NCBI GenBank assembly: GCA_017311185.1
Contig: JAESUZ010005182.1
Span: 124,001 to 188,000, forward strand
DNA from: Proteles cristata cristata
Taxonomy: Eukaryota; Chordata; Mammalia; Carnivora; Hyaenidae
Reading direction: 5' to 3'
Length of the DNA stretch: 64,000 nt
In this document: positions 11,896-22,519 of the stretch, piece by piece
Layout of the letters: every line of letters begins with the position of its first letter
Position numbering within the stretch: position 1 is the stretch's first letter
Translations under genes and position numbers: made by a program
Notes under the pieces: generated by a model
What the model was told of the DNA's origin: nothing
Databases searched by the model: none
Seen by the model: the letters and a program-made list of their open reading frames with translations, nothing else

Positions 11896-12690
11896 CAAGA
11901 ATAATACACTTATTATTACAAAGGGGAAAACAGTAGCTTTATAGTGGAGAAGCACAGCAGACAGCACTATACTCAAGTGATCAAAGTCAGCCTCACTGGT
12001 AATAAGACACACGGACATCAGGAAGCCCCAGATATAATGCACTGAGAAGGACGCAACATCATTCATGTGGTATTCTTGGCAAAAATGCATAATTCAGTTC
12101 AACCTAAAAGACAGCAGACGGACCCCAACTTGAAGGACATTCTACAAAGTAGCCGGACTCTTCAAAAGTGTCAAGGTCATGAAAGGCAAGGAGACATGGA
12201 GGAACTGTCAGAGACTATAGGAAGCCAAGGAGACATGACAACTAACTGCAGTGTGGAATTTTGGGTTCGATCCTGGAACAGAAAAAGGACATCAGTGGAA
12301 AGATTGTTAAAATTCAAATCAGGCTAGCAGTTTAGTTAATAATATGGCACCAGTGCTAATCTCCTCGGGTTTTGTTTGGTTGGTTGGTTTTAGGTTTATT
12401 TATTTATTTTGCGAGGGAGGAGGGACAGAGAGGGAGGGTGAGAGAGAAGATTTCAAGCAGGCTCTGTGCTGCTAGAGCAAAGCCCAACATGGGGCTCAAA
12501 CTCATGAACCGTGAGACCATGGCCTGAGCTGAAATCAAGAGTTGGATGTTCAACTGACTGAGCCACCCAGGCGTCCCTAATTTCCTAGTTTTGATCGCTG
12601 TGCTATAGTGTTAATATCAGGGGGAGCCAGGGGAGGAGACATATGGGAACTCTCTGTACTATCTGCAACTTTCCTCCAAAATCTGAAATC
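11896..12690 (+). mobile_element. L1 3' UTR-like sequence
   Basis: Resembles the 3' UTR of old mammalian L1 (phrases such as GATCCTGGAACAGAAAAAGG and GGGAACTCTCTGTACTATCT). A SINE splits it at 12386-12577. It may belong to the preceding L1. Confidence 0.6.
12386..12577 (-). mobile_element. SINEC in L1 3' UTR
   Basis: Flanked by CTAATCTCCTCGGGTTTT and CTAATTTCCTAGTTTTG, a decayed duplication. Confidence 0.9.
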
Positions 12691-13025
12691 ATTTAGCATT
12701 GCAGCATCCACCTCACTGTTTCTGGGTCCACCTGCTTTGGGGGAAGCCAGACACATGTCATGAGGACACTATGGAGAAGCCCACGTGCTGATGAACAGAC
12801 CTCCGCCAACTGCCAGCGCTGTCTTCCACCTGTGTAAAGGGGATCTCCCAGCCCCAGTCAAGCCTTCGGATGACAGAAGCCCTGGAAAATGTCTCCACCG
12901 CCAGGGCTTTGAGCCAGAACCACCCAGCAAAGCCTCCCCAGCACCTGACCCACAGAGTGTGTGTGAGAATGTTTATGGCTTTGAGGAGCTTTTTCAGAGA
13001 AAATATTGCTGTTGTGCAGAGTAGC
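12691..13025 (+). repeat. Old LTR-like remnant
   Basis: Resembles a widespread mammalian repeat (CCAGCCCCAGTCAAGCCTTC, GAGCCAGAACCACCCAGC). The family is uncertain, possibly MaLR-type. Confidence 0.4.
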
Positions 13026-13038
13026 CACCAGATGGCGC
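13025..13038 (+). promoter_or_regulatory. CTCF-like core motif
   Basis: CCACCAGATGGCGC fits the 14-nt core consensus CCASYAGRKGGCRS at every position. It lies in an otherwise repeat-derived stretch. Confidence 0.5.
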
Positions 13039-13094
13039 CCAGGTTCCAAGGACGGAACCAAAGCTGCCGCCAACATTATAAATAGGTCAATTCC

Positions 13095-13373
13095 CCTGAG
13101 TTCGTTTATAAATGTATCACAGCCCTAATAAAAATGTCATCAGGGTTTTTTCCTAGACCCAAACCACTTGATTATGAGGTTTATTTGGAAGTACAACAGG
13201 CAAAGAAGGAGGAGGAGGAGAAAACAAAGGAGTAGCTCTACCAGATATTAAAACCCATATTTTAAGAAAACAATGTTATTGGTGTGCGAATAAGCATACA
13301 GATCAAGGGAAATTTTATAAAATCCAGAAATAGGACCAATTGCTCGTGTAAATGTGTATGATAAAAGATCATT
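13095..13373 (+). mobile_element. Old L1 ORF2 fragment
   Basis: Decayed match to the L1 ORF2 segment around the AGATCAAGGG phrase; no open frame. Confidence 0.5.
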
Positions 13374-13591
13374 TTTAATTTATTTTTTTAATTTTTTATT
13401 TATTTTTGAGAGAGAGAGAGAGGCAGCAGGGGAGGGTCAGATAAAGAGGGAGACACAGAATCCAAAGACAGGCTCCAGGCTCTGAGCTGGCTGTCAGCAC
13501 AGAGCCCAATGTGGGGCTCGAACCCACAAACTGTGAGATCATGACCTGAGTCAAAATTGGACGCTCAACTGACTGAGCCACCCAGGCGCCT
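13374..13591 (-). mobile_element. SINEC
   Basis: Complete; no clear duplication. Confidence 0.9.
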
Positions 13592-13757
13592 GTAATCAGG
13601 TGGTTTAAATACCTCCTGTCACTTCTTCACCTCACTCCCACTGCTCTGGTCTGGACAGTCTTCACGTTAAAGCTGTATTATGGCAGCGGGCTCTGGACCC
13701 ATTAGAGTACAGTGAGGAGATAGAAACTACAGCAGGTACTTTAACAGGGAGAATCTA

Positions 13758-13976
13758 GGGCTCCTGGGTGGCTCCGTGGGCTGAGCATCCCGCTCCTGAT
13801 TCCCTCTCAAGTCATGATCTCAGGTTGGTGGGTTCGAGCCCTGAGCCAGCCTCTGAGCTGCCTGCCTGGGATTCTCTCTCTCCCTTCCTCTGTCCCTCTC
13901 CTGGTCCTCCTCTGGCTCGTGCACATATGCTCCCTCTCTAAAATAAATAAACATTAAAAAAGAGAGAGAGAGATAA
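13758..13976 (+). mobile_element. Diverged SINEC
   Basis: Head GGCTCCTGGGTGGCTCCGTG; tail ends in (GA)n. Confidence 0.85.
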
Positions 13977-14049
13977 CACATGGAATATAACATAAGGAAT
14001 TACCAACTTGGTCTAACGTTGTTACCTAGGCGACAGGGTAAAAAGAGAC

Positions 14050-14270
14050 CCCCTAAGCCAGCGGTTCTTAAACTTTAGCAGAATTGCATGGAGGGTCTGC
14101 TTGCTCCTGGGCGACGAGAACAGGTCTCTGATTGGGGGGCGGGGGTGTGTGTGCGGGGGGGGCGGGGGGGGCTGAAACTCCCGCGTGTCTAACAGCCTCC
14201 CAGGTGATGCTGACCCCTGCTGGGTGGGGGGGGTGACCTCACTCTGAGAACCGCTGCCCCAGGATACCAT
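14050..14270. repeat. Old DNA-transposon-like repeat with G-rich run
   Basis: GCGGTTCTTAAACTTTAGCA and CCAGGTGATGCTGA resemble a mammalian MER-type element. 14130-14175 is mainly G runs and could form a G-quadruplex. Confidence 0.4.
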
Positions 14271-15576
14271 ATACCATAGCCAGCACCCCAGACCCCGGGG
14301 CACCGAGACCCGGGAGAGAGGGCACCAGCCGCCTGGTGCTGATGTTTGTGATAAAACTGAGTTCGCACATGCCGGCCAGCTACACACGGATTCGGGTGCT
14401 GCTGCCTCGGCCGCCACCACAGGGCAGAAGCGTTGCTGGGAGAACTCACACCAGCACAGCACCCCTCTGCGTGGGGTGTCCCAGCCCTCCTTCCAGTGCA
14501 AACGTTGGGCGCGTCCTGGGCAAACGGGAACGAGTTAATCACCCACTTCTGCAGTCTAGCGAGCCCTACTGCCAAGGATCTCACAGAGAACCATCTGGCA
14601 AAACAGAAATGTGGTTTCCCGGCCCAGCATCACAGCTCAAGGCGGAGGAGGGTGGGTTTGGAGCTCAGAGAGAATAACTTCATCACTGATACTGACTCCT
14701 TATGGTCTTCCTGGTTCTCTCCAGTCCGTCCAGGGGGTGCCACCAAGGGCGCTTGACACATAGCTGCCGGTGCCTTTGTGATTTATAGTGAGAAACATAT
14801 ATTTGGCCTTTGTCCCCTTTACGGACACAGAGTCCCTAAAACCCTTAGATTTCCTAGGTGGTGAGAGTGGTAAAGAGAAAGGAGCAGTTTTTCTTATTCA
14901 TGACAAGCCCGTTTCAACCACATCTAGGTTTAGATTAACGGGGTGGCTTCTAGAAAGCCCCTAGGATGGCACCTGTTTGTCAGAGAACCACCTTCAAGAA
15001 CCTTCAGCCTCACCCTCACTGACCTCCAGGAAGGGAAGAGAGGCTGGAGGTCGAGTCAACCGCCAAAGGCCAATGACTTAAGCAATCGTGCCTGGGCAAT
15101 GAGCCTCACTCAGACCTTCCAAGGGCTTCTGGGCTGGCACAGGGTAGTGCTTAGGGGGGTGCCTGGCTGGAGAGGGCGTGGAGGCTCTGATTCACTCTCC
15201 CCAACCTACGCATGCCTTCCACCTGCCTGTCCCTGAGTTGTACCCTTTACAGTAAAGCAGTAATCCAGGAAGCAAACTGTTTTCCTGAGTTCTATTAACT
15301 GTTCTAGCAAATTATGGACCCCAAGGAGGAGGTCATGGGAACCCCAATTTGTGGCCAAATCAGACAAAAGTTGCAGGTAACCTGGGGACTCACCATTTGC
15401 AGTTGGCGTCTAGGGGAGGGGCCGGTCGTGGGATGGAGCCCTTGACCTGTGGGCTCTCACACTAACTCCACATAGACACCATCACAATCGAATTGAAGAA
15501 CGGAATTGAATTGTAAGATATCCAGTCAGTGTCCCCAGAAACTGGAGAACTTTGTGCTGTGGGAAAATACCCCAGT

Positions 15577-15788
15577 ATTTTTTTTTTAATGCTTATTTAT
15601 TTTTGAGAGAGAGAGAGCACAAGCAGGTGAGGGGCAGAGAGAGAGGGAGACACAGAATCCGAAGCAGGTTCCAGGCTCTGAGTTGACAGCACAGAGCCCC
15701 ACGTGGGCTCAAACCTATGAACTCTGAGATCATGACCTGAGCAGAAGCTGGACACTCAGCTCAACCCACTGAGCCATCCAGGTGCCCC
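15577..15788 (-). mobile_element. SINEC
   Basis: Short duplication CCCCAGT on both sides. Confidence 0.9.
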
Positions 15789-16112
15789 CAGTGACCCGCT
15801 TTGAGAGTAGGGCCATGAGTAAGCAAAGTTACAGAATGTATCCCTTTCACTGCCTACCAGCCAATCACAGTGGAATTCCATCTTTTTTCATGCACCATGA
15901 AGGGTCCTTCAAAGTTACTTTCTGTTACAGCCTAGCCTCATCCCCTTTCCTAAACTTTATATTCCAGAGATACATGAATCTCCAAGTTTCCTAAAGCGAA
16001 TCACATTCTCAAGGCATGATGCTTTGAATATGCTCTTCCCCCCATCTGGGTGAAAAGCACATAAACCCCAATGTTTTAGAGGAAAACATCGGATCAGAAT
16101 ATGTGCTTCCCC

Positions 16113-16324
16113 GGGCGCCTGGGTGGCTTAGTCGGTTAGGCATCCAACTTCAGCTCCGGTCATGATCTCACGGTTTGTGGGTTCAAGTCTCGCATCGGGC
16201 TCTGTGTTGACAGCTGGCTCAGAGCCTGGAGCCTGCTTCAGGTCCTGTGTCTCCCTCTCTATCTGAATCCCCTGCTCACATTGTGTCTCTCTGTCTCAGA
16301 AATAAATTTTAGGGAAAAAAAAAA
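16113..16324 (+). mobile_element. SINEC
   Basis: Perfect duplication AGAATATGTGCTTCCCC at 16096-16112 and 16325-16341. Confidence 0.95.
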
Positions 16325-16618
16325 AGAATATGTGCTTCCCCCTTAAAAAATGGAGGTGAGTTTTCAATCGATGAAGTGTCAGCTGGATTTGAGGAAAATC
16401 TCAAAGCAAATGTATTTTTGAATTCCACAGTATTTACTGTTCTCCGACTTCTAACACCCAAGGAAAAAAAGATGATAAGACTCCCCGTGCTAATGAAAGT
16501 TGCTAGATTTTCTTTCTTGTTAAAGATATTTATACCTGAATTCTTTTTAAGGCCTGAAACATTTTGAGATGAATTCCATCCATGAAAAGCAATGTTGGTT
16601 GAACAATTAGAGATGGCT

Positions 16619-16838
16619 GGGGCGCCTGGGTGGCTCTGTCGGTTAAGCGTCTGACTTTGACTCAGGTCACGATCTCACGGTTTGTGGGTTCGAGCCCCGC
16701 ATCGGGCTCTGTGCTAACAGCTCAGAGCCTAGAGCCTGCTTCAGATTCTGTGTCTCCTTTCTCTCTGCTCCTCCCCCATTCATGCTCTGTCTATCTCTGT
16801 CTCTCAAAAATAAATAAAATTTTTTAAAAAAAACATGA
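16619..16838 (+). mobile_element. SINEC
   Basis: Complete with A-rich tail. Confidence 0.9.
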
Positions 16839-16913
16839 ACTTAGAAGTAAAATAAAATAAATTAGAGAGGGATTATAAAATCATATCCGGTGACATAAAA
16901 GATGCAACAGTAG

Positions 16914-17131
16914 GGCGCCTGGGTGGCTTAGTCGGTTGGGCGTCCGACTTTCGCTTGGGTCATGATCTCGCGGTTCGTGGGTTCGAGCCCCGCGTCGGGC
17001 TCTGTGCTGACTGCCAGCTCAGAGCCTGGAGCCTGTTTCAGTCTGTGACTCCCTCTCCCTCTGACCCTCCCCTGCTCACGCTGTCTCTCTCTCTCGTCTA
17101 GAAATAAAAAAAAAAAAATATTTAAAAAAAA
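16914..17131 (+). mobile_element. Young SINEC
   Basis: Perfect duplication AAAAGATGCAACAGTAG at 16897-16913 and 17132-17148. Confidence 0.95.
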
Positions 17132-17162
17132 AAAAGATGCAACAGTAGTTTACTAAGCTTGG

Positions 17163-17240
17163 TTTTGTTGTTGTTGTTATTGTTTTAGGGGGTAATCTCT
17201 GTACCCGGTGTGGGGTGTGACTGAGCCAGCCAGGCGCCCC
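17163..17240 (-). mobile_element. SINEC with internal deletion
   Basis: Only the tail side and the head GAGCCAGCCAGGCGCCCC remain. Flanks TACTAAGCTTGG / TACTGAGCTTGT suggest it inserted in this short form. Confidence 0.75.
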
Positions 17241-17337
17241 TACTGAGCTTGTTCTTAAACTCAAAGGCTATTAATTAAAGCTCCTCGTGTGGTTTGTGGT
17301 TAAGAGTGATGTTGCTTTTCTTCTCTCTACTGAGATA

Positions 17338-17496
17338 CTTTTTTTTTAATGTTTATTTTTGAGAGAGAGTGCAAGTGGGAGGGGCAGAGAGAGAGGAAGA
17401 CAGAGGGTCCAAAGCGGGGCTCGAACTCACAAACCATGAGATCATGACCTGGGCTGAAGTCGGAGGCTTAACCCATTGAGCCACCCAGGCACCCCT
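17338..17496 (-). mobile_element. SINEC, internally shortened
   Basis: Lacks part of the CT-rich middle. Confidence 0.9.
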
Positions 17497-17786
17497 GCAA
17501 TGCTTTTTTTTTTTTTAAACAAGTGATTTCTGACCACTCTTGTTTGGTTTTCCTCCAACATAAATTCATTTGTGAGGACTTTCAAGGCACATGCCAAGCT
17601 CCTTATGGGATCCCACTGGATTCGACACCTTTGTCCAATGAGGAGAATTATAACTGCATAACTATCTTTCCACTACGCAGATCCTCCGCTGGGGCAATTT
17701 CTGTGAGTTTCAGTCTCCAGACTCCACGTTATCTTTCCTGGGATGGACGCTCATCAAACATTTGTTGAGTGAATGCAGTAGCACTT

Positions 17787-17984
17787 TTTTTTTTTAATGT
17801 TTATTTATTTTTGAGAAAGTGTGAGCGGACAAGGGACAGAGAGAGAGAGAGGAGGAACAGAGGATCCAAAGCAGGCTCTGAGCTGACAGCAGCAAGCCCC
17901 ACATCGGGCTTGAACTCACAAACCGTGAGATCATGACCTGAGCTGAAGTTGGACCCTCAACCGACTAAGGCACCCAGGCGCCCC
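17787..17984 (-). mobile_element. SINEC
   Basis: Perfect duplication GCAGTAGCACTT at 17775-17786 and 17985-17996. Confidence 0.95.
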
Positions 17985-18267
17985 GCAGTAGCACTTCAGA
18001 GAAGACGGAGTTCCAAGGCAGCGCTGGACGATTATTATTTGAACCGTGAGCAAGTCTGTGGTTACCTGAGTCTCAGCTGACTCACGGACGGAAGGCGGAC
18101 TGCAGTGGGTGCAGTAGGAGTAGGCGCCCTGGGGTCAGACTGCTCTGCTCGGCAGCTGCCCAGCCTGTGGCCTCCTGCGGGCGCCTGAACTGCGCAGAGC
18201 CTGCTGTCCTTTCCACAGGGCTTGAGACTTCAGATAGAATTTAAGTGGTCACTGTTAGAGCTATTTT

Positions 18268-18467
18268 CTTTTCTTTTAATGTTTATTTTTGAGAAAGAGC
18301 GCAAGCAGGGGAGGGGCAGAGAGAGGGGGAGATGAAGAATCCGAAGCAGGCTCCAGGCTCTAAGCAGTCAGCACAGAGCCCTACATGTGGCTTGAACTCA
18401 AGAACTGTGAGATCGTGACCTGAGCTGAAGTTGGATGCTCAACCGACTGAGCCCACCAGGCGCCCCT
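18268..18467 (-). mobile_element. SINEC
   Basis: Complete; only a short TTTCTT flank repeat. Confidence 0.9.
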
Positions 18468-18702
18468 TTCTTCATAGTTTTAAGAACTCAAAGCAGTGAT
18501 ATGTTCAGTGATTCACAGTGACCTGGCATACAGCACGTGCCTGCTTAGTAAGTCCCTCACTCCAGACTCCTTCTGTCTCTGTTAGCTGTCCTGGGGCACC
18601 TCTGTCTCCCCCAGAATGCGCCCCTCAAACCAGCCAGCTCTGCCACTTCTGTGTCTCCCCCAGAAAAAAATGTTCTCCAAAACAAGGTTAAGAGCTATTC
18701 AG

Positions 18703-18911
18703 GGGCACCTTGGTGGCTCGGTCGGTTAAGGTCTGACTCTTGATTTCGGCTCAGGTTCTGATCTCACAATTTGTGAGTTCGAGCCCCACATTGGGCTCTG
18801 CACTGACATCATGGAACCTACTTGGGATTCTGTCTCCCTCTCTCTCTGTCCCTCCCCTGCCTGCCCTCTATCTCTCTCAAAAAACATAAAAATAAACTAA
18901 AAAAAAAAAAA
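18703..18911 (+). mobile_element. SINEC
   Basis: Imperfect duplication AGAGCTATTCAG / AGGAGCCTTTCAG. Confidence 0.85.
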
Positions 18912-19430
18912 GGAGCCTTTCAGCCTCATCACACTCTCTATCTCTCTTGACTCTTGCTGCGAAAAACCAGAGGGACTTTCCCTTGGGGACCTCGGGGTCA
19001 CAGCACATGGGAAAGAGCTAATTAAGTGGGGTCAAGCGCCGGCCTCGGGTTTCATAATAGCAGATGCCACTCAAAGGAGCAGTAACGCCAAGGCGCCCCT
19101 GTAGGTTTCCGGTCAGCTGCCCAGGCCCCGCTGGTTCGCAGTGCTTCCCGCATTCCTACCCCCAAGCCCGCAGCTGTGAGGCTGGGTGACCACAGGGCCG
19201 AGCCGTGGCTCGGCTGGTACACGTGGGGGTGAGCAGAGACTGAGCCGTCACAGAGACCCCAGTGCTTTTATCATGAAAGCAGAGGCTTGCCGTCAGACCC
19301 TGCACCAGCACCACCCTGGCAAGGACTGAGACTGAGGAAGAAGGAGCGGTTCTTGCGTGACAGGAGGGTCACCAACCTGGTGACCACAGTGGACGGGTGT
19401 CACCTTGTCACAGATGTACCTAGGCCAGTG
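18912..19430. other. Intergenic, nothing recognised
   Basis: GC-rich, no motif or repeat that I can name. Confidence 0.4.
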
Positions 19431-19647
19431 TGCTACTTTGCTGGGACTGCCGTTACAAAGCACCACAGGCTGGGCGGCTTGCACAGCAGAGATGTTTCAT
19501 CTCCCAGTTCTGGAGGTTGCAAGTCCAAAGCCAAGGTGTTAGGAGGGTTGGTTCCTTCTGAGGGCTGGGAGGGAAGGATCTGTTCCAGAACCTTCTACCT
19601 GCCTCTTCACATCCTCTTCCCTCTGTGTGTGCCTGTGTCCAAATCCC

Positions 19648-19905
19648 TTCTTCTTCTTCTTCTTCTTCTTCTTCTTCTTCTTCTTCTTCTTCTTCTTCTT
19701 CTTCTTCTTCTTCTTCTTCTTCCTTTCTTTATTTTTGAGAGAGAGAGAGCAGCGGAGGGGCAAAGAGAGAGGGGGAACAGAGGATCTGAAGTGAACTCTG
19801 CGCTGACAGCAGGGACCCCGAAGCAGGGCTGGAACTTACGAGTATGAGATCATGACCTGATCTGAAGTCGGATGCTCAACCGAATGAGCCCCCCAGGCGC
19901 CCCCA
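19648..19905 (-). mobile_element. SINEC with (TTC)n-expanded tail
   Basis: Flanks CCAAATCCC / CCAAATCTC. On the minus strand the tail has become (GAA)n. Confidence 0.9.
19649..19722 (+). repeat. (TTC)n microsatellite
   Basis: About 24 TTC units in the SINE tail. The poly-leucine open frame across it is an artefact. Confidence 0.95.
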
Positions 19906-20434
19906 AATCTCCTCTTCTTATAATAACACCACCCATATTGGGTTAGGACACCACCCTAATGACCTCATTCTAACTTGATGCCTCCGTAAAGACCTACCTG
20001 TCACATGCCAAGGTCAGGACTTGAACACAGAATGGTAGTGCGGGGGGGTGGGAGTGGGGGTGGCAGGCACAATTCATCTGTCACAGCCGGTGCGGCCATT
20101 CACAGTCCTTAGACGACATCGGTCGGCCCGTCATTGAGAGCTCTAGGTCTCCATCCCACAACTCGCTGTCATGGGGTGTGCCTCGTGGACACAGGGCTTG
20201 TCCCAGCGCTGTCACGTATGTAAGCACTGATTAGCCGACTGACAATAAAACAGCCATACAACCTACTCTGTAAAATCGGTGAGGCCCAGGTTCCGCCATG
20301 TTAGGCACCTTGTATGAAAGGCTCACTGGAAGGAGATGAAACAATTCACTAAAAGACATCTCAAGAATTCTCTCTTGGCCGTCAACTCTGGGCCCCCACC
20401 ACGCCAAAATCTCATCACAGGTGCCCCTAATACC

Positions 20435-20590
20435 ACATTTTATTTATCCATTCATCAGTTGATGAACATTCAAGTTGTTTTGACTTTTTGACTACTGCAG
20501 ATAACACCACCGTGAACGTTCAGGTACAGGTTTTTGTGTGAGCATCTGCTCAGTTCTCTTGGGCATTTCCTTCCCGGTGCAACTGGGAGA
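20435..20590 (-). mobile_element. Old L1 ORF2 fragment, minus
   Basis: Reads on the minus strand like the ORF2 3' region (GAACATTCAAGTTGTTTTGA phrase on plus). Confidence 0.55.
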
Positions 20591-20724
20591 CCATCTGATC
20601 TTGGACTTCCAGCCTCCAGGACTGAGAACATAGACGTCTATTGTTTAAGCCACCCTCCCCCCCCCTCCCCAGTCTGTGGTATTTCTGCTATGGAAATAGC
20701 AATAGCAAACTAATGCAGGCTTTG
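20591..20724. repeat. Old LTR-end-like fragment
   Basis: TTGGACTTCCAGCCTCCAGG followed by TTGTTTAAGCCACCC; common mammalian repeat end. Confidence 0.45.
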
Positions 20725-20955
20725 GGGTGTCTGGGTGGCTCAGTTGGTTGGGCGTCCCACTTCAGCTCAGGTTATGATCTCATGGTCCCTGAGTTCGAGC
20801 CCCTGGTTGGGTTCTGTGCTGACAGCTCAGAGCCTGGAACCTGCTTCAGACTCTGTGTGTATGTCTCTCTCTCTCTCTCTCTCTGCCCCTTTCCCACTCA
20901 CACTCCATATCTCTATCTCTCCCTCTCTCTCAAAAATAAGTAAATATTTAAAAAA
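20725..20955 (+). mobile_element. SINEC
   Basis: Complete copy directly left of the 20973 hairpin. Confidence 0.9.
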
Positions 20956-20972
20956 ATGTAAATATAATACAA

Positions 20973-21054
20973 GCTTCTTCTCTCACCCATCCTCAGTGCT
21001 GAAGGACAGGAATGTAGTTCAAGGGCAGCACTGAGGATGGGTAAGAGAAGAAGC
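20973..21054. repeat. Long inverted repeat (29-nt arms, 24-nt loop)
   Basis: Arms 20973-21001 and 21026-21054 are reverse complements except for one C/A mismatch. Transcribed from either strand this would fold into a hairpin of pre-miRNA size. It is not part of the neighbouring SINE (which ends about 20955). Confidence 0.9.
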
Positions 21055-21500
21055 AAATTTGGGGAGAGGGAAGGGACACAGTTCAGTCCACAGCAAGGTG
21101 ATAAGACAGGAGGGGAGAAGGGGCCAGAACCAGAGCCTTGGGAGATATGTTTGGGGACATTCTTCTTCACCCACCCAGCCCCAGAGGTCCCCAGGGATTT
21201 GACTCCAAGGAGAGTCCCCCTTCCAGATAAGACTAAGCACAAGTCACAGCTCATCCTTTTCAAGGTTGTCCAGGTAAGAGTAGACCCAGCTCAAGATGCA
21301 GTGAGAAAAATCCAAGAAGAATAAATGCCTGGGAGGTGTTATGCAAATTACATGCAAATGACCCGCCTACTCAGGGTTCCTTCAGTGGGTCACCTGCCCA
21401 GGACTATGGAAAAGAACCTAAGCCTTTAATTCCTGCATCCAACAAATCTGCAGGCCTATTGTGCTAGGGACTGTTCTAGGCCCTGGGGCCCTTGCAGAGC
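21055..21500. other. Intergenic, nothing recognised
   Basis: Sequence to the right of the hairpin; no repeat family or gene seen. Confidence 0.4.
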
Positions 21501-21625
21501 TTTTGTTCTAGGCCTGTACCGTCCAACATGGCGGCCACCGGTATGGTTGGCTATTAAGCACTTGTGGTGTGGCTAGCCTGAACTGAGATGTGCTAACATA
21601 TAAAATACACGCCAGATTTCAGAGA
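21500..21625. repeat. Old repeat (GCACTTGTGGTGTGGCTAG type)
   Basis: Recognisable mammalian repeat phrase; family not assigned. A related copy is at 48930-49300. Confidence 0.4.
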
Positions 21626-21631
21626 CTTACA

Positions 21632-21662
21632 TATGTGTATGTGTGTGTGTGTGTGTGTGTGT
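21632..21662. repeat. (TG)n microsatellite
   Basis: About 15 units with one interruption. Confidence 0.9.
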
Positions 21663-22114
21663 ATACATAAAGTATCTCAATAAGTTCTATATTGAATGCA
21701 TCTGTGACACCTTGGTTTTAGTTCAGTGAGTCCCATTTCAAATTTCTGACCTCTCAAGTTCAAAGATAATAACTGTATCTTGGTGGAAGCCTCTATGTTT
21801 GCGGAAGTTTGTCGCAGCAGCCACAGGAAACGTACACCCCCTTGCCTGCTGGATGGTATCTTTGAGTTGCATTCCTCACTAGTCGAGAGAACCACTTCCT
21901 TCTCTAGTGTAGTAGGGAAAGTTCCAGACTGGGTCTTCAACCTGCCCAGTGGGGCTTTGGACAAGTCCTTTATCCTCTCTGCCAAGGCTGGGGACAGGAA
22001 GACTGGATAAAATGTGTGCCATTCTAGCAGAGATAAGTGATATATTTGTCTGCACCGGGCACCAGCATGGATGTCATTACTAACATGAGGACTAAACCAG
22101 TGCCCAAAATCTTA

Positions 22115-22500
22115 GATGGCTGTCCAGCGTCTCACTTGGTTCTGACAACAGCCCCGTGCATTAGATAACTATTATCATCCCATTTCATTTTATTATGTTT
22201 TTAATTGTTTAATGTTTATTTATTTTGGGGAGAGAGAAACAGGGAGACGAGCAGAGAGAGAGGGAGACACAGAATCCGAAGCAGGCTCCAGGCTCTGAGC
22301 TGTCAGCACAGAGCTGATGCGGGACTTGAACCCACAAACCGTGAGATCATGACCTGAGCCGAAGTTGGACGCTTAACGACTGAGCCACCCAGCGGTCCCT
22401 ACTATTATCATCCCATTTTAAAGCTAAGGAAACCAGGGCCAGAGAGGTTGGGTGACTTGCCCACAGTCACTAATATGAGCCAAGAGTCCATCTTGGTTCA
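22115..22500 (-). mobile_element. MIR split by a SINE
   Basis: AGCTAAGGAAACCAGGGCCA and GACTTGCCCACAGTCAC phrases, typical of reversed MIR. Confidence 0.7.
22186..22401 (-). mobile_element. SINEC inside a MIR
   Basis: Perfect 17-bp duplication CTATTATCATCCCATTT at 22169-22185 and 22402-22418. Confidence 0.95.
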
Positions 22501-22519
22501 CAGACTGCTGAGAAGCACC

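Larger units (their letters stand above)
13977..16095. other. Intergenic, mostly unassigned
   Basis: Holds the G-rich old repeat and one SINE. 14270-15570 and 15790-16095 show no recognisable feature; no convincing open frame. Confidence 0.5.
19430..20060. repeat. Old interspersed repeat, split by a SINE
   Basis: Phrases CCCAGTTCTGGAGGTTGCAA and CACCCTAATGACCTCATTCT are shared by a common mammalian repeat. A second partial copy is at 26905-27170. Family not assigned. Confidence 0.5.

Noticed and set aside
19287..19847. Open frame with a poly-leucine run
   Set aside because: Produced by the (TTC)n repeat and SINE sequence.
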